From NCBI GenBank assembly GCA_039519185.1, contig CM076849.1:65020834-65084833 (forward strand): a stretch of DNA of 64,000 nt, in the 5' to 3' direction. Positions 22,711-35,659 of this stretch are shown piece after piece. A model generated the notes under the pieces. It was not told the origin of the DNA. It saw only the letters and a program-made list of their open reading frames with translations, and searched no databases. Made by a program: the position numbers and the translations under genes. How positions within the stretch are numbered: position 1 is the stretch's first letter; the number at the start of each line of letters is the position of its first letter. The DNA is from Astragalus membranaceus. Lineage: Eukaryota > Streptophyta > Magnoliopsida > Fabales > Fabaceae.

Positions 22711-25051
22711 TAAAAAAACATTTTTTCAAAAGTGGGTCAAGCCTAACTAATTAAGTGTGTGGTTTGTGTGATTGATTTGAACATCTTGCTTTGCCTCTAT
22801 TCTTCTTCATTTTTCATAAGCATGTTGCATCCATATGCATTCTTCTTCTATGCTCGCTTTTGTTTAAAATAATAGATAGTTACTTTCTTTGCTTATATTC
22901 CTAGTTCCCTCATGCATTTCCCCAATCATATCATGTCCCCTTTTTCTTTGCTCCCTTTCTTAAGGTAAATTCATGCATATTTCCCCTCTCTTGTCATGTC
23001 CCTTTCTTCTTTGCTCCCTTTCTTGAGGTAAGTAGTGCATTGTTGTTGGCACCCTAGATTAGTTGTATTTGATTGGTATTGAACCTTAGGGTAGATGACA
23101 TGTTATTGCTTTCTATTGTCTGGACTGTTCTGGATTTTCAATTGCAGGTGGGGTAGTTTTTAAGGAAATGCCCTTCGCACACACACTTGTACCTTGAGGC
23201 TACACGATTAGAGAAATAGACCATAACCCAGGTCTGTTAGGATACCTTAGGATGAGCAGATTCGAGTAGTGGGAGCCCATCAGGACCTTTGTCCGTTTGG
23301 CTACTCGCGAAAGTTTCAATCAGAGTTGTGCTCTTTCATGATGCTTCGTATCTAGCAGTTTGCTGCATTTACAGGGATTTTCATGAAAGGGACTGTGGCT
23401 CTGATGACCTTTGTGAGGGTGTGAATAGAGCTACATGAGAAGATTATCCCTAAAACACCCTAGATCATAGGTTCTACCCCCTTCTAGGTCACAAGGGCTT
23501 TTCAAATTGTGTGTTGCATCGTTGCATTCAGTTCAATCAATTTTTCCTTTAAAATTTTTGAAAATCAAAAAAGATATGCTCAATAAACGCCTATATGAGG
23601 TGGCATATAGTGTGAAAATTTTCAAATCACCACCTGTAAATATCCTCTTTCTGCAAAAACACAAAGAAGCATCCTTGCATCATCGCATCATTGCATCATT
23701 TGCATTGCATAAAATACCGATTTTGAAAAAAAAACATTCATCTTGCATTCCCCTTTATTGCATAAAGATAAAACAAAAAACAATTATGATTTGCATAGCA
23801 TAAGCATTTCATTTATAATCATCCTCGTCAAGTTCATCCAAGACGAGGCATTCAAGCATAAGCATTATTTCAAAAAAGACACAGTAGAACTACGTAAGCT
23901 TTGATTCCTCATTACAATGGGGATACGTAGGAACGGGTCATACCCCGTCAAGCACATTTTTCTAAAACCTTTTTTCCAATAAATCATTTGCATCTCCAAA
24001 TAATTTTCAAAATCATGTTCCAAAACTAAAAAACAAAAAAGAAAATCATTGTGAGTATCATGCATTTCATTGCACAAAAAAAATGAAAACAAGAAAGCAT
24101 CTCATTCATAATCATGAATAAAAATCATCATCAAATTTATTCAAAATGTAGCCTTCATGCATCATTTCATTAACCTCATCACTTTAGTTCAAATACATCA
24201 TTCCTCCATACATGCATCTTTCAAAAAAGGAAGGGGCATTGGCATTTCATACTTTGCCTTGCCTTAAAAAAAAAAATCATCATTTAGAGAAAAGCATCAT
24301 TCCTGCATCTTTCATCATTCAAAAGAAAAAGGGGGCATTGGTATTTCGTACCTTGTCTCGCCTCTAAAAAAAAAAATCAAATCAAAAATCATTTTGAAAA
24401 AAAAGGGGCATCATTCTTGCATCATTCGCATTGGCATTCCATATTTTGTCTTGCATTAAAAATAACAAAATTATTTAGAATAAGCCACACTCTTCGAGTG
24501 GTCATTCTCCACGCATTTGCATCATACTTGCATATCATAATTTGTTCATTCATTCATTGCATAAAATAAGAGTTGTGATGAGAAGCGAGACGTTCTTGCG
24601 AAACAATCATCCTTTTTGAAAAAGTTTATCCTTATTTGGTTGCAAACTCAAGGTGTTCCAAGGCACTCAGTTTTTCAAATCAATAGCTCATTTGCATTTC
24701 TTTCAAAAGCACTGCATCCCATCCATTCTATGACAAAAGACTGAAATAGTATATCAAAGAAAAAAAACAAATTTTTAACTGATGTTAACTCTCTGTGAAG
24801 CATTCTTCTAATGAGCGTGCATGCTATGAGTACATTCTCTTGTTTGAGTCCGTTGGTTTTCCTCCCTTACCACAGTTTCCCGTCCAAGTCTAGTCCCGCC
24901 CCGTCCACCCATAAAATGCATATTCTCCCCATCAGTGCGTATTTGACTTTTGGGTTCATTCTAATGCTTTAAGTCCTCCATGCTGGGGCAAGTCGGTGAT
25001 CATTAAATTCCCCTTGATTAATATCATATTCCTTCAGTGCAAGTCTCTCAA

Positions 25052-25082
<31 letters not shown>

Positions 25083-28000
25083 TAATAAACAAGAAAACAA
25101 GCTCGCTAGGTTGAAAACCCGCAAAGGGCGGCCTAGGCAAAAAAGAGCGCCCGGTGGATTGAAAACTCGCAAAGAGCGGTCCAGGCAAAAATTAGGGCAC
25201 AAAAAAAAGAAAAAGAGGAAACACATGAAGATAGATAAATTATTGTTCTAAAGTTAAGTCTTATAGAAATAAGCAATCGGGATTTGAAATGAAGTTTGGC
25301 CATCTCCTCAAAAACCCCAAAATCCCAGAAAGTCCCTTTCCTACCCACCTTAAGCCAAGAAAAACCAAAATCCAAAAATCACCCTAGACAAGGATCACCC
25401 CAAATAAAAAAAACAGTGCATCACTTTTTATCAGCTCACCCGAGTCAAAAAAAAAAAAAATCAAAAAAGGGGATTCAAAAATGAAAATCCCAAAACAAAA
25501 GAAAATACAAAATAAATGTAAGTGGTGAGCTGGTACACGTTACCACAAAATACAAGAGATCCTTGTCTAAATAAACCTTCAAACACTTCATCATTCCAAC
25601 ACCTGATTCCATAAACCTTCAAACACTTCCTTTGGCCTCAACATCAAACCCCTTAGTCATTCTACCATGAGACACGAATTTGCTTTAACAGAGCCCAAAC
25701 AAGCCCAATAACCATCTTCCTCATAGACCATTAACCGTCAATCAACGCCGAACAAAACTCATCCTCCCATTAGCCTCAAACACTTCATTAAGCCTAACCC
25801 TCCTTCCTCCACAAAACACCACAATCCCGAAAAGTCCATTCCGATCAAAGACCGGTTGCTTTTGTTCACTCAAATTCTAATCTTAGGACGAACAAGCTTA
25901 TCTATGTACAATGTGTTTGCTCAAAAGAAAAACAAACGATCAGAAAAAAGAAAGCTGATCAAGAAAGAATAAACCCTCAGAAAAAAAAGAGAACTGAGGA
26001 AACAAAAATGAACAGTCAGAAAAAAGAAAGCTGACAAAATAAAAAAGAGGGACTTGCACTCCAAGACACATTCAAGATGCATTAAAACAAGGTTCAGTGA
26101 TCACCAGGTAAGGATTCTGTCGCACCAAAAGTCAAAACATCAGTAGAGAACCAAAGATTTGCACTCAGACCCAAAAGTTGGGGCATTCTCTTCACCACAC
26201 CCTAGTCTTGGGAAAGTCTGTTCAATGCCCATCCCATGTCACTCTAGTTGTCAATGTCATTCCGAAGTGGGGCAAGTGCATTCCCATTTCTTCACCTCGT
26301 TCATTCCCATAAAAACCTCACCGGGGCAATTTCTCAACTCACTATCCTAAACAAGACCTTGTCATTCTGATTGGGGCAGCTTTGTCCTTGTTATGACTGG
26401 GGCAACATCAAATTATGTGGGTTGAAGCAAAACCCCCCCTCATTCCAGCTTTCATCCCAAGAGTCGAAGCGTTCCCAATTCATCATCTTCTACACCCCTA
26501 GTTGTTGTCACCACTAGACAGGGGCAAACTATTCACTCATCAAAGACCTGAATTGGGGCAATCTTGTATCTCTTGATCCCTCACAAGCTTCGGCAATAGC
26601 CATGTCGGTCATTCCTTCACTTGCCATAAATGTCCATGCCCTAAACCAATTCCAAGTTAAATGACTCATTCATGCATGCTTACTAGACAATGCTTCAAAA
26701 AGAGAGAACACAAGTTGTTTACATTCAGTCATCGTGGAAAGAAAGAGAAAGCAAGTGAGGTTGTTTGTAAATAAAAACCTTGAGAACACCAGAGTTTGAA
26801 TCAAAGTCCTTGCATTCAAAGTCTCGCATCTCATCATCACAAAAAAGTTTACCTCATGCATCTAGGCATTATAGCATATGCATCAAAGCATTACATTTGC
26901 ATCTTCACATTTTGTGCATTCATCACATAGCAAAAAGAAAAAACGTTCCACGTCAGTTGCACAGAAAAAGCAGAAATCTTTTCATTGCATTGGCATCATA
27001 TTAATGTTCGCACTTCATAAAAAGAAAAGAACAAAATCATTTCATGTCATTCATCACTAGAGCATTACATTTAGCATCAGATATTTCACAGAAAAGCAAA
27101 GAAAGCAAAAAGAAAACAAAGAAAAGACAAAAGCATTCCATGTCATTCATCATTTCACAAAGCATTCCTTTGTCATTCAATCATCAAACATTAAAGCAGT
27201 GCATATGCATCATATTAACGTTAGCATTTCCATAAAAGAAAAAGAACAAGAATCATTGCATCAAACATCAGAGCATTGCATCATATTAATGTTTGCATTT
27301 CATAGAAGAAGCAAAAAGAAACAAACAGAAGTTAGAACAGGAGCATTTCATTCATCAAAGCATCAATCACCGCATACATTTGCATTCAAACATCAAAGCA
27401 ATACAGTTGCAACACATCTGGCATCTCATAGAAGAAAAGAAAGCTAGAACATCCCATGTCATTCATCATTTCATGTCATTCATCATTTTACAGCAATATC
27501 CCCATTTCATAAAAAAAAAGGAAGAGAAAGTTTTCCTTTGCATGTCATTCCATTAAAATACATGAGCATTCCATGTCATCAAACACCAAAGCTTTGCATT
27601 CGCATACCCTTGATTCTTAAAAGAGCAAAAAGAGAAGCCAAAAGAGAGAAAAAGGAAGAGCCAAGAGAGCAACAAAAAGAAAAGAAAGAGAAAGAGAAAA
27701 AGACATATAAGAACAGGAGAAAATCATGCATTCATCAGACATAAGCAAAAGAAAAAGAAAATCATGCATTGCATACAGACAAGAGAAGAAAAGGAAAATC
27801 ATTGCATTCATCAAGCATATAAGAACAATAGAAAATCATGCATTCATAAGCAAAAGAAAAAGAAAATCATGCATTGCGTACAGACAAGAGAAGAAAAGGA
27901 AAATCATTGCATTCATCAAGCATATAGGAACAGTAGAAGATCATACATTCATCCGACATAGACAAAGGAAATAAGAAACTCATCATTCATCATAAGAAAA

Positions 28001-28477
28001 AAGAAAACAGCAATCATGGCATCTGCATTGCACGCATTTGTTCATTTTCAACTACAGGTACCAAGAGAGGGTGAGCACTTCGGTGTTAGCCCTCGCCCCC
28101 AGATTCCAGAAAATGTTCCCCCAAGTTGGGAGTTCAGAAAGAAAAAACAAAAGAAAGAGAGAAAAGAAAAGAGAGCGCTCAAGCGCGCATTGCGGATCGG
28201 AGCACAGAGATCATCGCTCCCTTCTGCCCAGGTCTCACATCGTGTACGAGCAACGCGATGGACCACAGCCCCATGTGAGGTTCAACGGAATAGTTGTATC
28301 AGCCTAAGATACAGTGGACGCCGTGCATTGATCTGTATATCAGTTCCAGAGCTGATAACGATCCCCCGGTCGCTCGAAAAGGCCAACAGGAAGAGCGTGC
28401 TCCTCAAAGCCACGTGCAAACTCGGATTCATCAAGAGTTCGTTTAAGGATTACAGGTTTTAGGCAGCCTGGGCAATT
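22711..28477 (+). other. Non-coding interior of the Ogre-like element
   Basis: I see no gag, protease, RT or integrase motifs on either strand. The sequence is A-rich and built from diffuse repeats: GCATCATTTCATTC-like words (24120-24560), an (AAT)n tract at 25052-25085, AAGAAAGCTGA words (25930-26040), and GCATTCATCATTTCATG words (26880-27560). A direct duplication of about 111 bp lies at 27721-27943. A second GAACTACGTAAGCTTTGATT block is at 23887. The ORFs across it are low-complexity H/K/S-rich and not credible genes. Confidence 0.75.
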
Positions 28478-28489
28478 TACCGCTTTCTG

Positions 28490-28850
28490 CACGCCAAGTG
28501 CCCATTTTACCTTTTCTGTTTGCACGCCAAGTGCCCATTTACTTTTCTGTTTGCACGCCAAGTGCCCATTTACTTTTCTGTTTGCACGCCAAGTGCCCAT
28601 TTACCTTTCGGTTTGCACGCCAAGTGCCCATTTACTTTTCTGTTTGCACGCCAAGTGCCCATTTACTTTTCTGTTTGCACGCCAAGTGCCCATTTACCTT
28701 TCGGTTTGCACGCCAAGTGCCCATTTACTTTTCTGTCTGCACGCAAGTGCCCATTTTACTTTCCTGTCTGCACGCAAGTGCCCATTTTACCGTTTCTGTT
28801 TGCGCGCCAAGTGCCCATTTTACCTTTCAGTCTGCACGTCAGTGTTCATT
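28490..28850 (+). repeat. Twelve-copy 31-bp tandem array before the 3' LTR
   Basis: The unit CACGCCAAGTGCCCATTTAC plus 11 bases starts at about 28491, 28524, 28555, 28586, 28617, 28648, 28679, 28710, 28741, 28772, 28803 and 28835. The first and last copies are the most diverged. Because 31 is not a multiple of three and the unit lacks stops, all three forward frames stay open across it (frames of 127-163 codons), with no sign of selection for protein. Ogre elements are known for tandem arrays in this position. Confidence 0.92.
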
Positions 28851-29007
28851 TACTGTTTTCGGATCAACACGAAAGTGTCTATCTTTCCAAAAAAAAAAAA
28901 ATCGGATTTCTCCAAATGGACAAAATTGGTATAATTTCTGAATTCTTTATTTCTATTTTACCTTCGAAATATGTCTCGCGCAATTCATATTTCTTGGTAA
29001 AATCCAA

Positions 29008-29022
29008 ATAAAGAGGGGCAGC
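29008..29022 (+). other. Polypurine tract of the Ogre-like element
   Basis: AAATAAAGAGGGGCAGC abuts the 3' LTR, the expected plus-strand primer. Confidence 0.7.
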
Positions 29023-32000
29023 TGTCATACCCCAATTTTGTCCGGCTTAGGTCCAAACCCTAATTTTCCACACAAAAATAAATTATGCATTGCATTTTGG
29101 GTCCTAGAAACCGCTCCAAAGTTTTTGAAATCATTTTTAGGGTTAGGATGCACTTTTTGGGGAAATTAGGGTTTTAGGGTCAAAAAGGGCATTTTGGTCA
29201 TTTCTCACAAAAGGTTCTATAAAAATAATTTTTGCATCATGCATCAAAATTAGGGTTTTTGAAAATATGTTATGCATGCATGGCAAGCTTTGGAAAATAT
29301 TTTATGCATGCATGGCAAAAACCTGAAAGCAATTTTGTGGAAAGCAAGAATCAATTTCTATTTTGAAAATAGGCTATGAAATCGATTTATACTTATTTTC
29401 ATAGGCTATGAAATCGATTTATACTTATTTTCATAGGCTATGAAATCGTTTCATACATATGCATATTCCAAAGCCATGAATCGATTCTTACCTTTTTTCA
29501 AAAGCCTTAAAATCGATTGTCAAGATATTTCATAGGCTATGAAATCGATTTATACTTATTCTCATAGGCTATGAAATCGATTTATACTTATTTTCATAGG
29601 CTATGAAATCGATTTATACTCATTTTCATAGGCTATGAATCGATTTCTCCATATTTTTAACTAAGCTAAGAATCGATTTTCACCTATACAAAAGGTCCTG
29701 AAAATCGATTCTTACTTGTTTTCAAAGAACAAAGAATCGATTCCCATGTTTTCCAAAGAATAAAGAATCGATTCCTCACCTTTTTAACTTCATGTCACAA
29801 TCGATTCTTCACTTTCATTAAATATTTTTTTAGATCTACGTTTTCCTAAGCCTATAAATAGGAGTCTCATTCTCCATTCTTTAGAGAGGAACACGGACTT
29901 CACAAGAGCAGACACGAAAAGACACAATTCACAACTCCTCTCTGCTTCTCAGACACATTTTTTTCACGAGATCAGAGAAGCCAATTTTCGCAGATCTCAT
30001 CTTTTCAGAAAAACTCTTCTATATTTTATTTGTGCTCTCTTCGTTCCGTTGGTCCGTCTGAGCTGATCTTCTGCAAGAGTTAGTTGGAGTTGCGCTCTTC
30101 AAGTTGTAGTATCTGCCTTCATCAGAGGTATTTCTGTCTTTATATTTGTTAATATTTAATCATTGTGATCCATGCCAAAATTGCCCTATGTGATTTAACT
30201 TAGCTATAGTGTCATTGTTGATGATGAACCACATGATTCTCACTTATGCCTAGTGCATCATGTTCTAAGTGGTGAAGATGGTCTCAGATGATTCAACCCT
30301 TTTAGTTTATATGATGATTGGCAATGTGATTCACACTTGTGCACTTGTGCACTTGTGCACTTAATGTTAAATGTGAGGATTGACCAAAGTGATTCAACAT
30401 TCTTTGATACTTTGGTCGCTAAATAATCTGCTTGCTTATGCTGGCCAATGATCACGATTGAGGCAACTCTTTTGCTTGAACTTACAGTGTCATCGTCTAC
30501 TCTCATATAGAATATCATCAATACTTAGATAGGTCCATTCCTTACATTGCATCTTCCACTAGATGTGCATTTAGATTCCCTTGCGTTTTGTAGAAATATT
30601 TGAGTATGGTTCTCGCCTAGCATCTTCCACCAGATGTGCATTTAGGTTCAATCTCGCCTACTCTTGTGTTTTACTTAATGCCCAATTCAAGTTCCTTCCT
30701 TACCTATCTATGTGTTGTGATCTAATATGTGTAGTTTAGGCTTGATTTTTGTTTGCGAATTCAAATATTGTTGCTTAATGATTTGATTCCACTGATTGTG
30801 TTATGCTTGAATCCACCAATTCTTTCTTGCATTCATTGTTTTCATTTCTAAAACGACCCGGCACAAAAACGGTTACTAGTGGCAATCCATCACAACCTTT
30901 GTTGGTTTGATTGTCATGAGAGCCTCGATTTCAAAAGAATTTTCGTAAGCATAAAGCAAGCTACTAGTGATAATCCATCACAACCTTTGTTGGTTTGATT
31001 ATCATGAACGCGTCCAGTTTCAAAAAGCATTTTTCTAAGTATCAAAGAATCAAAAACAAGTTATTAGCGGTGGTCCATCATAACCATTGTTAGTTTAATC
31101 ATCAAAGCAAAAAGACTTTCATTCTTAAGGCTCGTTAGAACTACGTCGCTTTGATTCCCATTTTGGGATACGTAGGAGCGAGTCACATTCTCGTCAAGCG
31201 CAACCATAAAAAGTTTAGCATTTGCATAACAAAAAGAAAAGAGTTATTTTCATAACAAAAAAAGAATCACTTTTGCAAACCAAGATCATTTTCAGAACGG
31301 AAACCTTTTCCTTTCTAAAAACATTTTCAACCCATTGTCGCTAGTGGCTAATCAGAACCTTTGTTCGTCTAGCCATTGGTAGCAATGCCTTTTTCCCAAA
31401 ATAACAACAAGCGATGATCACTCATAACCTTTGTTAGCTTGATCATTCGCGCCAATCAATCTCTTTCGAAAACCCCTTTCAAAAGAACAAATAAAAACGA
31501 GTCGCTACTAATAGTCAATCAGAACCTTTGTTCGTCTGACTGGCGGTAGTGACTCTCATTTTCAAGAGTACTTAGCGATGATTACCCATAACCTTGGTTA
31601 GTTTAATCGTTCACTAAATACTCGTCCTATTTCGAAAACTCACTAAAAAGATAAAAGACAAAAACCTTTTTCAGGACAAAGAAGAACTACGTAGCTTTGA
31701 ATTCTCCATCGCACCGGGAGATACGTAGGAGCGGGCCATGTCCCGTCAAGCATTTTTTTCTAAAAACCCATTTTCCCCCTTTTTTCATAATAAATAAAGA
31801 TTTTCATAAAGAGTTTTTTTTCAATAAGAAGTAGAGAGGCAAAATTAAGTATTTTCAAGTCAACACACTAAAACCACACATTTAATTAAAGGTTCCCTCT
31901 CAGTAGAGAGGACGTGTGGGGTGCTAACACCTTCCCTGCACGTAACCGACCCCCGAACCCTATTCTCTAATTTCGCAAGACCAATCGCTTTCCAAAAAAA

Positions 32001-32106
32001 GGTTTTCCTAATATTTTCCTTAATAAATATTGGTGGCGGCTTCATTGTCTTAGGAAAAGTTGTGAACGAGGAAGGTTCTCCCTCGGGGACTTTTTCGGGC
32101 GCAACA
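29023..32106 (+). repeat. 3' LTR of the Ogre-like element
   Basis: Same length as the 5' LTR (3084 bp), with about ten substitutions, most of them transitions (for example near 29832, 30094, 30366, 30453, 30631, 30668, 31038, 31751). Confidence 0.92.
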
Positions 32107-32927
32107 GGTATGGAAAAATAATATTGGAGAGAATAAGAATGAATGAGAGTATGAGAATAAGAAGTGAGAAGGAAGAAGAAATGGGAAATATAGAAAAGAG
32201 ATATGTAGAGAAATTTATTGAGATTGAAGATATGAGAAAGAAGAAATAAGAATGAATAAGTGAGAATGAATGAGAAGGAAGAAGAAAAGGGAAATAAAGA
32301 AGAGTGTAGAAGAAAGTGAGAAGGAAATAAAGAGTGAAATGAGAGAATGAGAAAAGTGTAGCAGAAAGTTTTATTTATAGGAATTTCAAAACGTTCCGAC
32401 GGATTTTTAACATTTTCAGTGAATTTTTTGAAATTTTTTATTATTATTTTTAAACAAAATCCGCCGGAAATGTCGCCGGCGACATTTTCGGCGGATTTTT
32501 TAAAAAAAAAAATTAAAAATCCGCCAAAAATGTAAAAATCCGCTGGAAATTTACCGATGGAAAAAATCCGCCGGAAATGCCAAATTTCCGCCGGAAACTT
32601 ACCGGCGGAAAAAATCCGCCGGTAATACGCGATTTTCTTGTAGTGTGAAACGCATAACTCTTACACACCATCACTTCTGTTCTTCAAGTTCTTCATCTTT
32701 TTGAGCTGATCTCTCTCAAAGGTTAGATTGGGTTGGGAATCTTCAAGTTGTTGTATCCACCTTGATAGAGGTATTTTGTTATTCGTTTGTAATCTATTTT
32801 AATCATTGGACTTGGTTTATACTAGAGAGTGGGGTATCTCTCTAGGGTTTGTGGTTGTAACAAGGGTGGGGTATCTCTTGTTGGTTATAGATCTTGAGGG
32901 CTCTTGCAATAGGTGGGGTATCCTAGG

Positions 32928-35044
32928 TGTAACACCCCATGAACCTCATTAAACTTAACATGAAATACTTAAGTCTCGTGACTTAAAACTTATACAACTT
33001 GTTGTTCAATATCCAAAACATAAGTAGCGGAAACGGTTTACAATTGTTAACTAGTAATAGTTATACAATCGGAATACAAGGACAACAAAAGTGAAAAAGG
33101 CATAATCATAAGACTGATTCTTCAATAACTCCATGATTCACACCGGCTAACCGTGCTTCTTCGCCTTTGCTTTTCCCTGTTTCTCTGTAAAAACCACAAT
33201 AATAAAGGGTGAGATAAACATTATCTCAGTGCGTCCTATCGAGACCTCTTACTAACTCTAGCGGTTCATTATGCTTTTATTCTTTGAACTCATAGCCCTA
33301 ATAAGCGACTATGTGGACATATATTCTTCTAACCCGTAGCCCTAATAAGTGACTACAGTTCATGTCTTACTCTTTTCTTATCTTAGCACGTCACGTCGAA
33401 ATCACTTTCTATTTTCATGATTCTCGGTGAACCCAATCCCGCTGACCTTGGAAAGCGGGCTACATGGAAGGGGCCCAGGGTTCGGGCTCATGACTTCCCT
33501 TCCCTAGTATGCTAATAATCTGGGGTCGTCACCCTTGATTTACATATATTATTATATGTATGCCATTCTTCCTTTCCTCAAGGGAAAGTAACTTAACTTG
33601 TTATTACATGAATTGAGAATTTACATGGCTTGTATGGATTTATAATCCCTTATCTTAACATGACTTGTGTACACTCGCGTATACTAATGTTCGGTTTTTC
33701 ATAGCTTTCATAACTTAAGAAAATTCCATCTCAAGCATACTCAATTTCATGACATTCATGTATTACAATAATTACAAGTGGTTGGAAAGAAGATTAGAAG
33801 AGGTTTGGAATCGAAAGGAGCGGCGAAACGAATTTTTGGCAACCGGGGATAGAAGACCTGGCACGACCTGTGCCAGACCTAGCACGACTCGTGCTGCCTG
33901 GAAATGCAATTCCAGTCAACCAGAAAGGATGGCACGACCCGTGCTAGGGGTAGCATGACCCGTGCTGCCTGTAGCAGAGTCACAATTCGCTTATTTCGTT
34001 CTGTTTCGCTTTTTCTATCACGTCCAATCCGTAACCCAATCAAAGTGTCCACCTTCAACAGATAATATCACAGATAATTTGAGTGCAACCAAGTCATTCA
34101 ACAATCAACATTCATCAATTATTCATGACACGCAAACACAAATACGTATTTTTGAAATTACGGTTTTAAGGAATTTCACGAAACGAAAGGGAACCTTACT
34201 CGGTTTCGAAACACATGAAAACTCAGTATCAAAATAATCCCTAAGCGAGTATAGAACTCACCCGAGGTGATGAAAATCACAAAAACAACGAATCCACGGA
34301 TTGCAACGACAATGTAACCTCACGAACGATCCCCGTACTCGAGCTTCTCACCACAACCTCGAACCCAGCTACCAATGGCCTAGAACTTCAGAATCAGCAA
34401 CTGAAATTGCTCCAACATCTACCCAAACAAACTGAAAACAGAATGTCGCTTGCCGAAAAACTTCAACAACGGATTATGAGCTTCAATCAACTACATGCAA
34501 TGGTACAAGCTCCATTTCTCTCATTTGAGCTTGAATATTCAGAAATGGTGAAATGAGGAAGGGGAGGAAACAAGTGATGATTGTGGTATCAGATTGTAGA
34601 GGAGAAGAAATGCAATTGATTGGTGTTGAAATCTCAAACATGCACCAAGAATTGAGAATGGTGCTTCCTTTCCATTTCTCCCTCTCTCTCGCGACTCCCT
34701 ATCTCTCTCTCACTATTCTTTCTTTCTCAATTCTTGATTTCAGCAAACAGTGAAGTGTGTGTTGTGTTGTGTTGGTCATGGGTCAGTTGAGGTGATCTGG
34801 AAAAATGGGTGCGAAATGACCGTTTCGTCCTTGGCACTCTAGCATTCACTTAACCCCACTTAATCTATTTCTAATCACTTTATCAAACAATAATTCTTAT
34901 GACCAAAATGATTAGACATACCACACACAATTATTTATTTAACCCATGGCAATCATCTCATAATAAATCAATTATGCTACTTAATTATCTTGTGACCTCT
35001 TGCTGATTTCAATAAATGAAATTAGCTAAATTGGGGATGTTACA
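32928..35044 (-). repeat. 3' LTR of the Tekay-type element, internally deleted
   Basis: 2117 bp, against about 2235 bp for its partner. Just inside the CA end (plus-strand left end) the first 11 bases, TGTAACACCCC, are kept and about 118 bp present in the other LTR (44041-44159) are missing. A direct-repeat cluster with GCACGACCCGTGC-like words is at about 33857-33970. Confidence 0.88.
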
Positions 35045-35139
35045 ATCACCCCAACTTCTTAAAATTTTGTCATCAAAATTGAACATAGCATACCTCAACT
35101 GAAAAGATGGGGATATTTCACCCGCATTTTTTCCTCAAC

Positions 35140-35580
35140 TTCCTATGTCGCTTCGTCAGGTGAGACACCATCCCAAAGCACTTTGACAATAGGAATTAAT
35201 CTCGTCCGGAGCGTTTTCTCGCCACGTTCGATGATTTGAATTGGATTCGAATGATAGGACAATTTCGGTCGGATGTCAATCGTCTCATAACTTAACGGCT
35301 GACTCGGATCGGGAATGTACTTTCTCAATTACGATACATGAAACACATCATGTAATCTAGACAGAGCTGGAGGTAAGGCAATGCGATATTGTACTGGCCC
35401 AACTCGCTCGATAATTTGGAAAGGTCCAATATACCGAGGACTGAGCTTCGTTGCCCGCAATGCTATACCGGTACCAATAGTTGGAGAAAGTCTCAGAAAT
35501 ACATGATCTCTTTCTTCAAATTCCAATGGCCTTCTTCTTTTGTCGGCATAACTCTTTTGTCGACTCTGAGCGATCTTCAT
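35140..35580 (-). pseudogene. Integrase C-terminus and chromodomain-like tail of the Tekay-type element
   Basis: Minus-strand frames give KIAQSRQKSYADKRRRPLEF, then LSPRYIGPFQIIERVGPVQY and PPALSRLHDVFHVS (the GPF/Y-type integrase C-terminal module). After a stop comes RKYIPDPSQPLSY up to IPIVKVLWDGVSPDEAT, typical of the chromodomain region of chromoviruses. Nonsense codons separate the pieces, including one just after PDEAT where the family has W. Confidence 0.82.
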
Positions 35581-35659
35581 CCGTTCCCTAATCTGTTAGA
35601 TCTTTTCAGTAGTCTAACGGACTAAATTAGGACTCAACAATCTTTGTTCACCGACATCC

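Larger units (their letters stand above)
19606..32106 (+). mobile_element. Young Ogre-like non-coding LTR retrotransposon (LARD)
   Basis: Two 3084-bp LTRs, 19606-22689 and 29023-32106, are almost identical; reading them side by side I count about ten differences. The exact duplication GGTAT flanks the element (19601-19605, 32107-32111). The PBS-like TGGCGACTTCACTGGGGAC and the polypurine AAAGAGGGGCAGC are in place. The motif GAACTACGTNGCTTTGATTC with GGGATACGTAGGAGC in the LTRs fits the Ogre group. The 6.3-kb interior has no gag or pol that I can find, so it must be mobilised in trans. It is the youngest large element here. Confidence 0.9.
19353..32645. mobile_element. CACTA derivative with CCGCCGG repeats, split by an Ogre-like element
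   Basis: The right end reads CGATTTTCTTGTAGTG, the inverse of a CACTACAAGAAAATCG tip, and the left end begins CACTAGGCGACATTTCCGG. Both sides carry TCCGCCGG-type subterminal repeats, dense at 32455-32625. The left tip seems to have lost part of its TIR. The flanks do not give a clean 3-bp duplication (TGA on the right, AGT on the left), although the host LTR reads straight across. Without the retrotransposon the element is only about 790 bp, AT-rich and non-coding. Confidence 0.65.

Noticed and set aside
26780..27974. Cluster of overlapping His/Lys/Ser-rich ORFs
   Set aside because: They reflect A-rich GCATTCATCATTTC-type repeats in the interior of the Ogre-like element.
28490..28850. CRISPR-like array
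   Set aside because: The copies are contiguous with no unique spacers, and the setting is a plant retrotransposon.
28498..29011. Three overlapping forward ORFs of 127-163 codons
   Set aside because: They are the three frames of a 31-bp tandem repeat without stop codons; periodicity, not selection, keeps them open.
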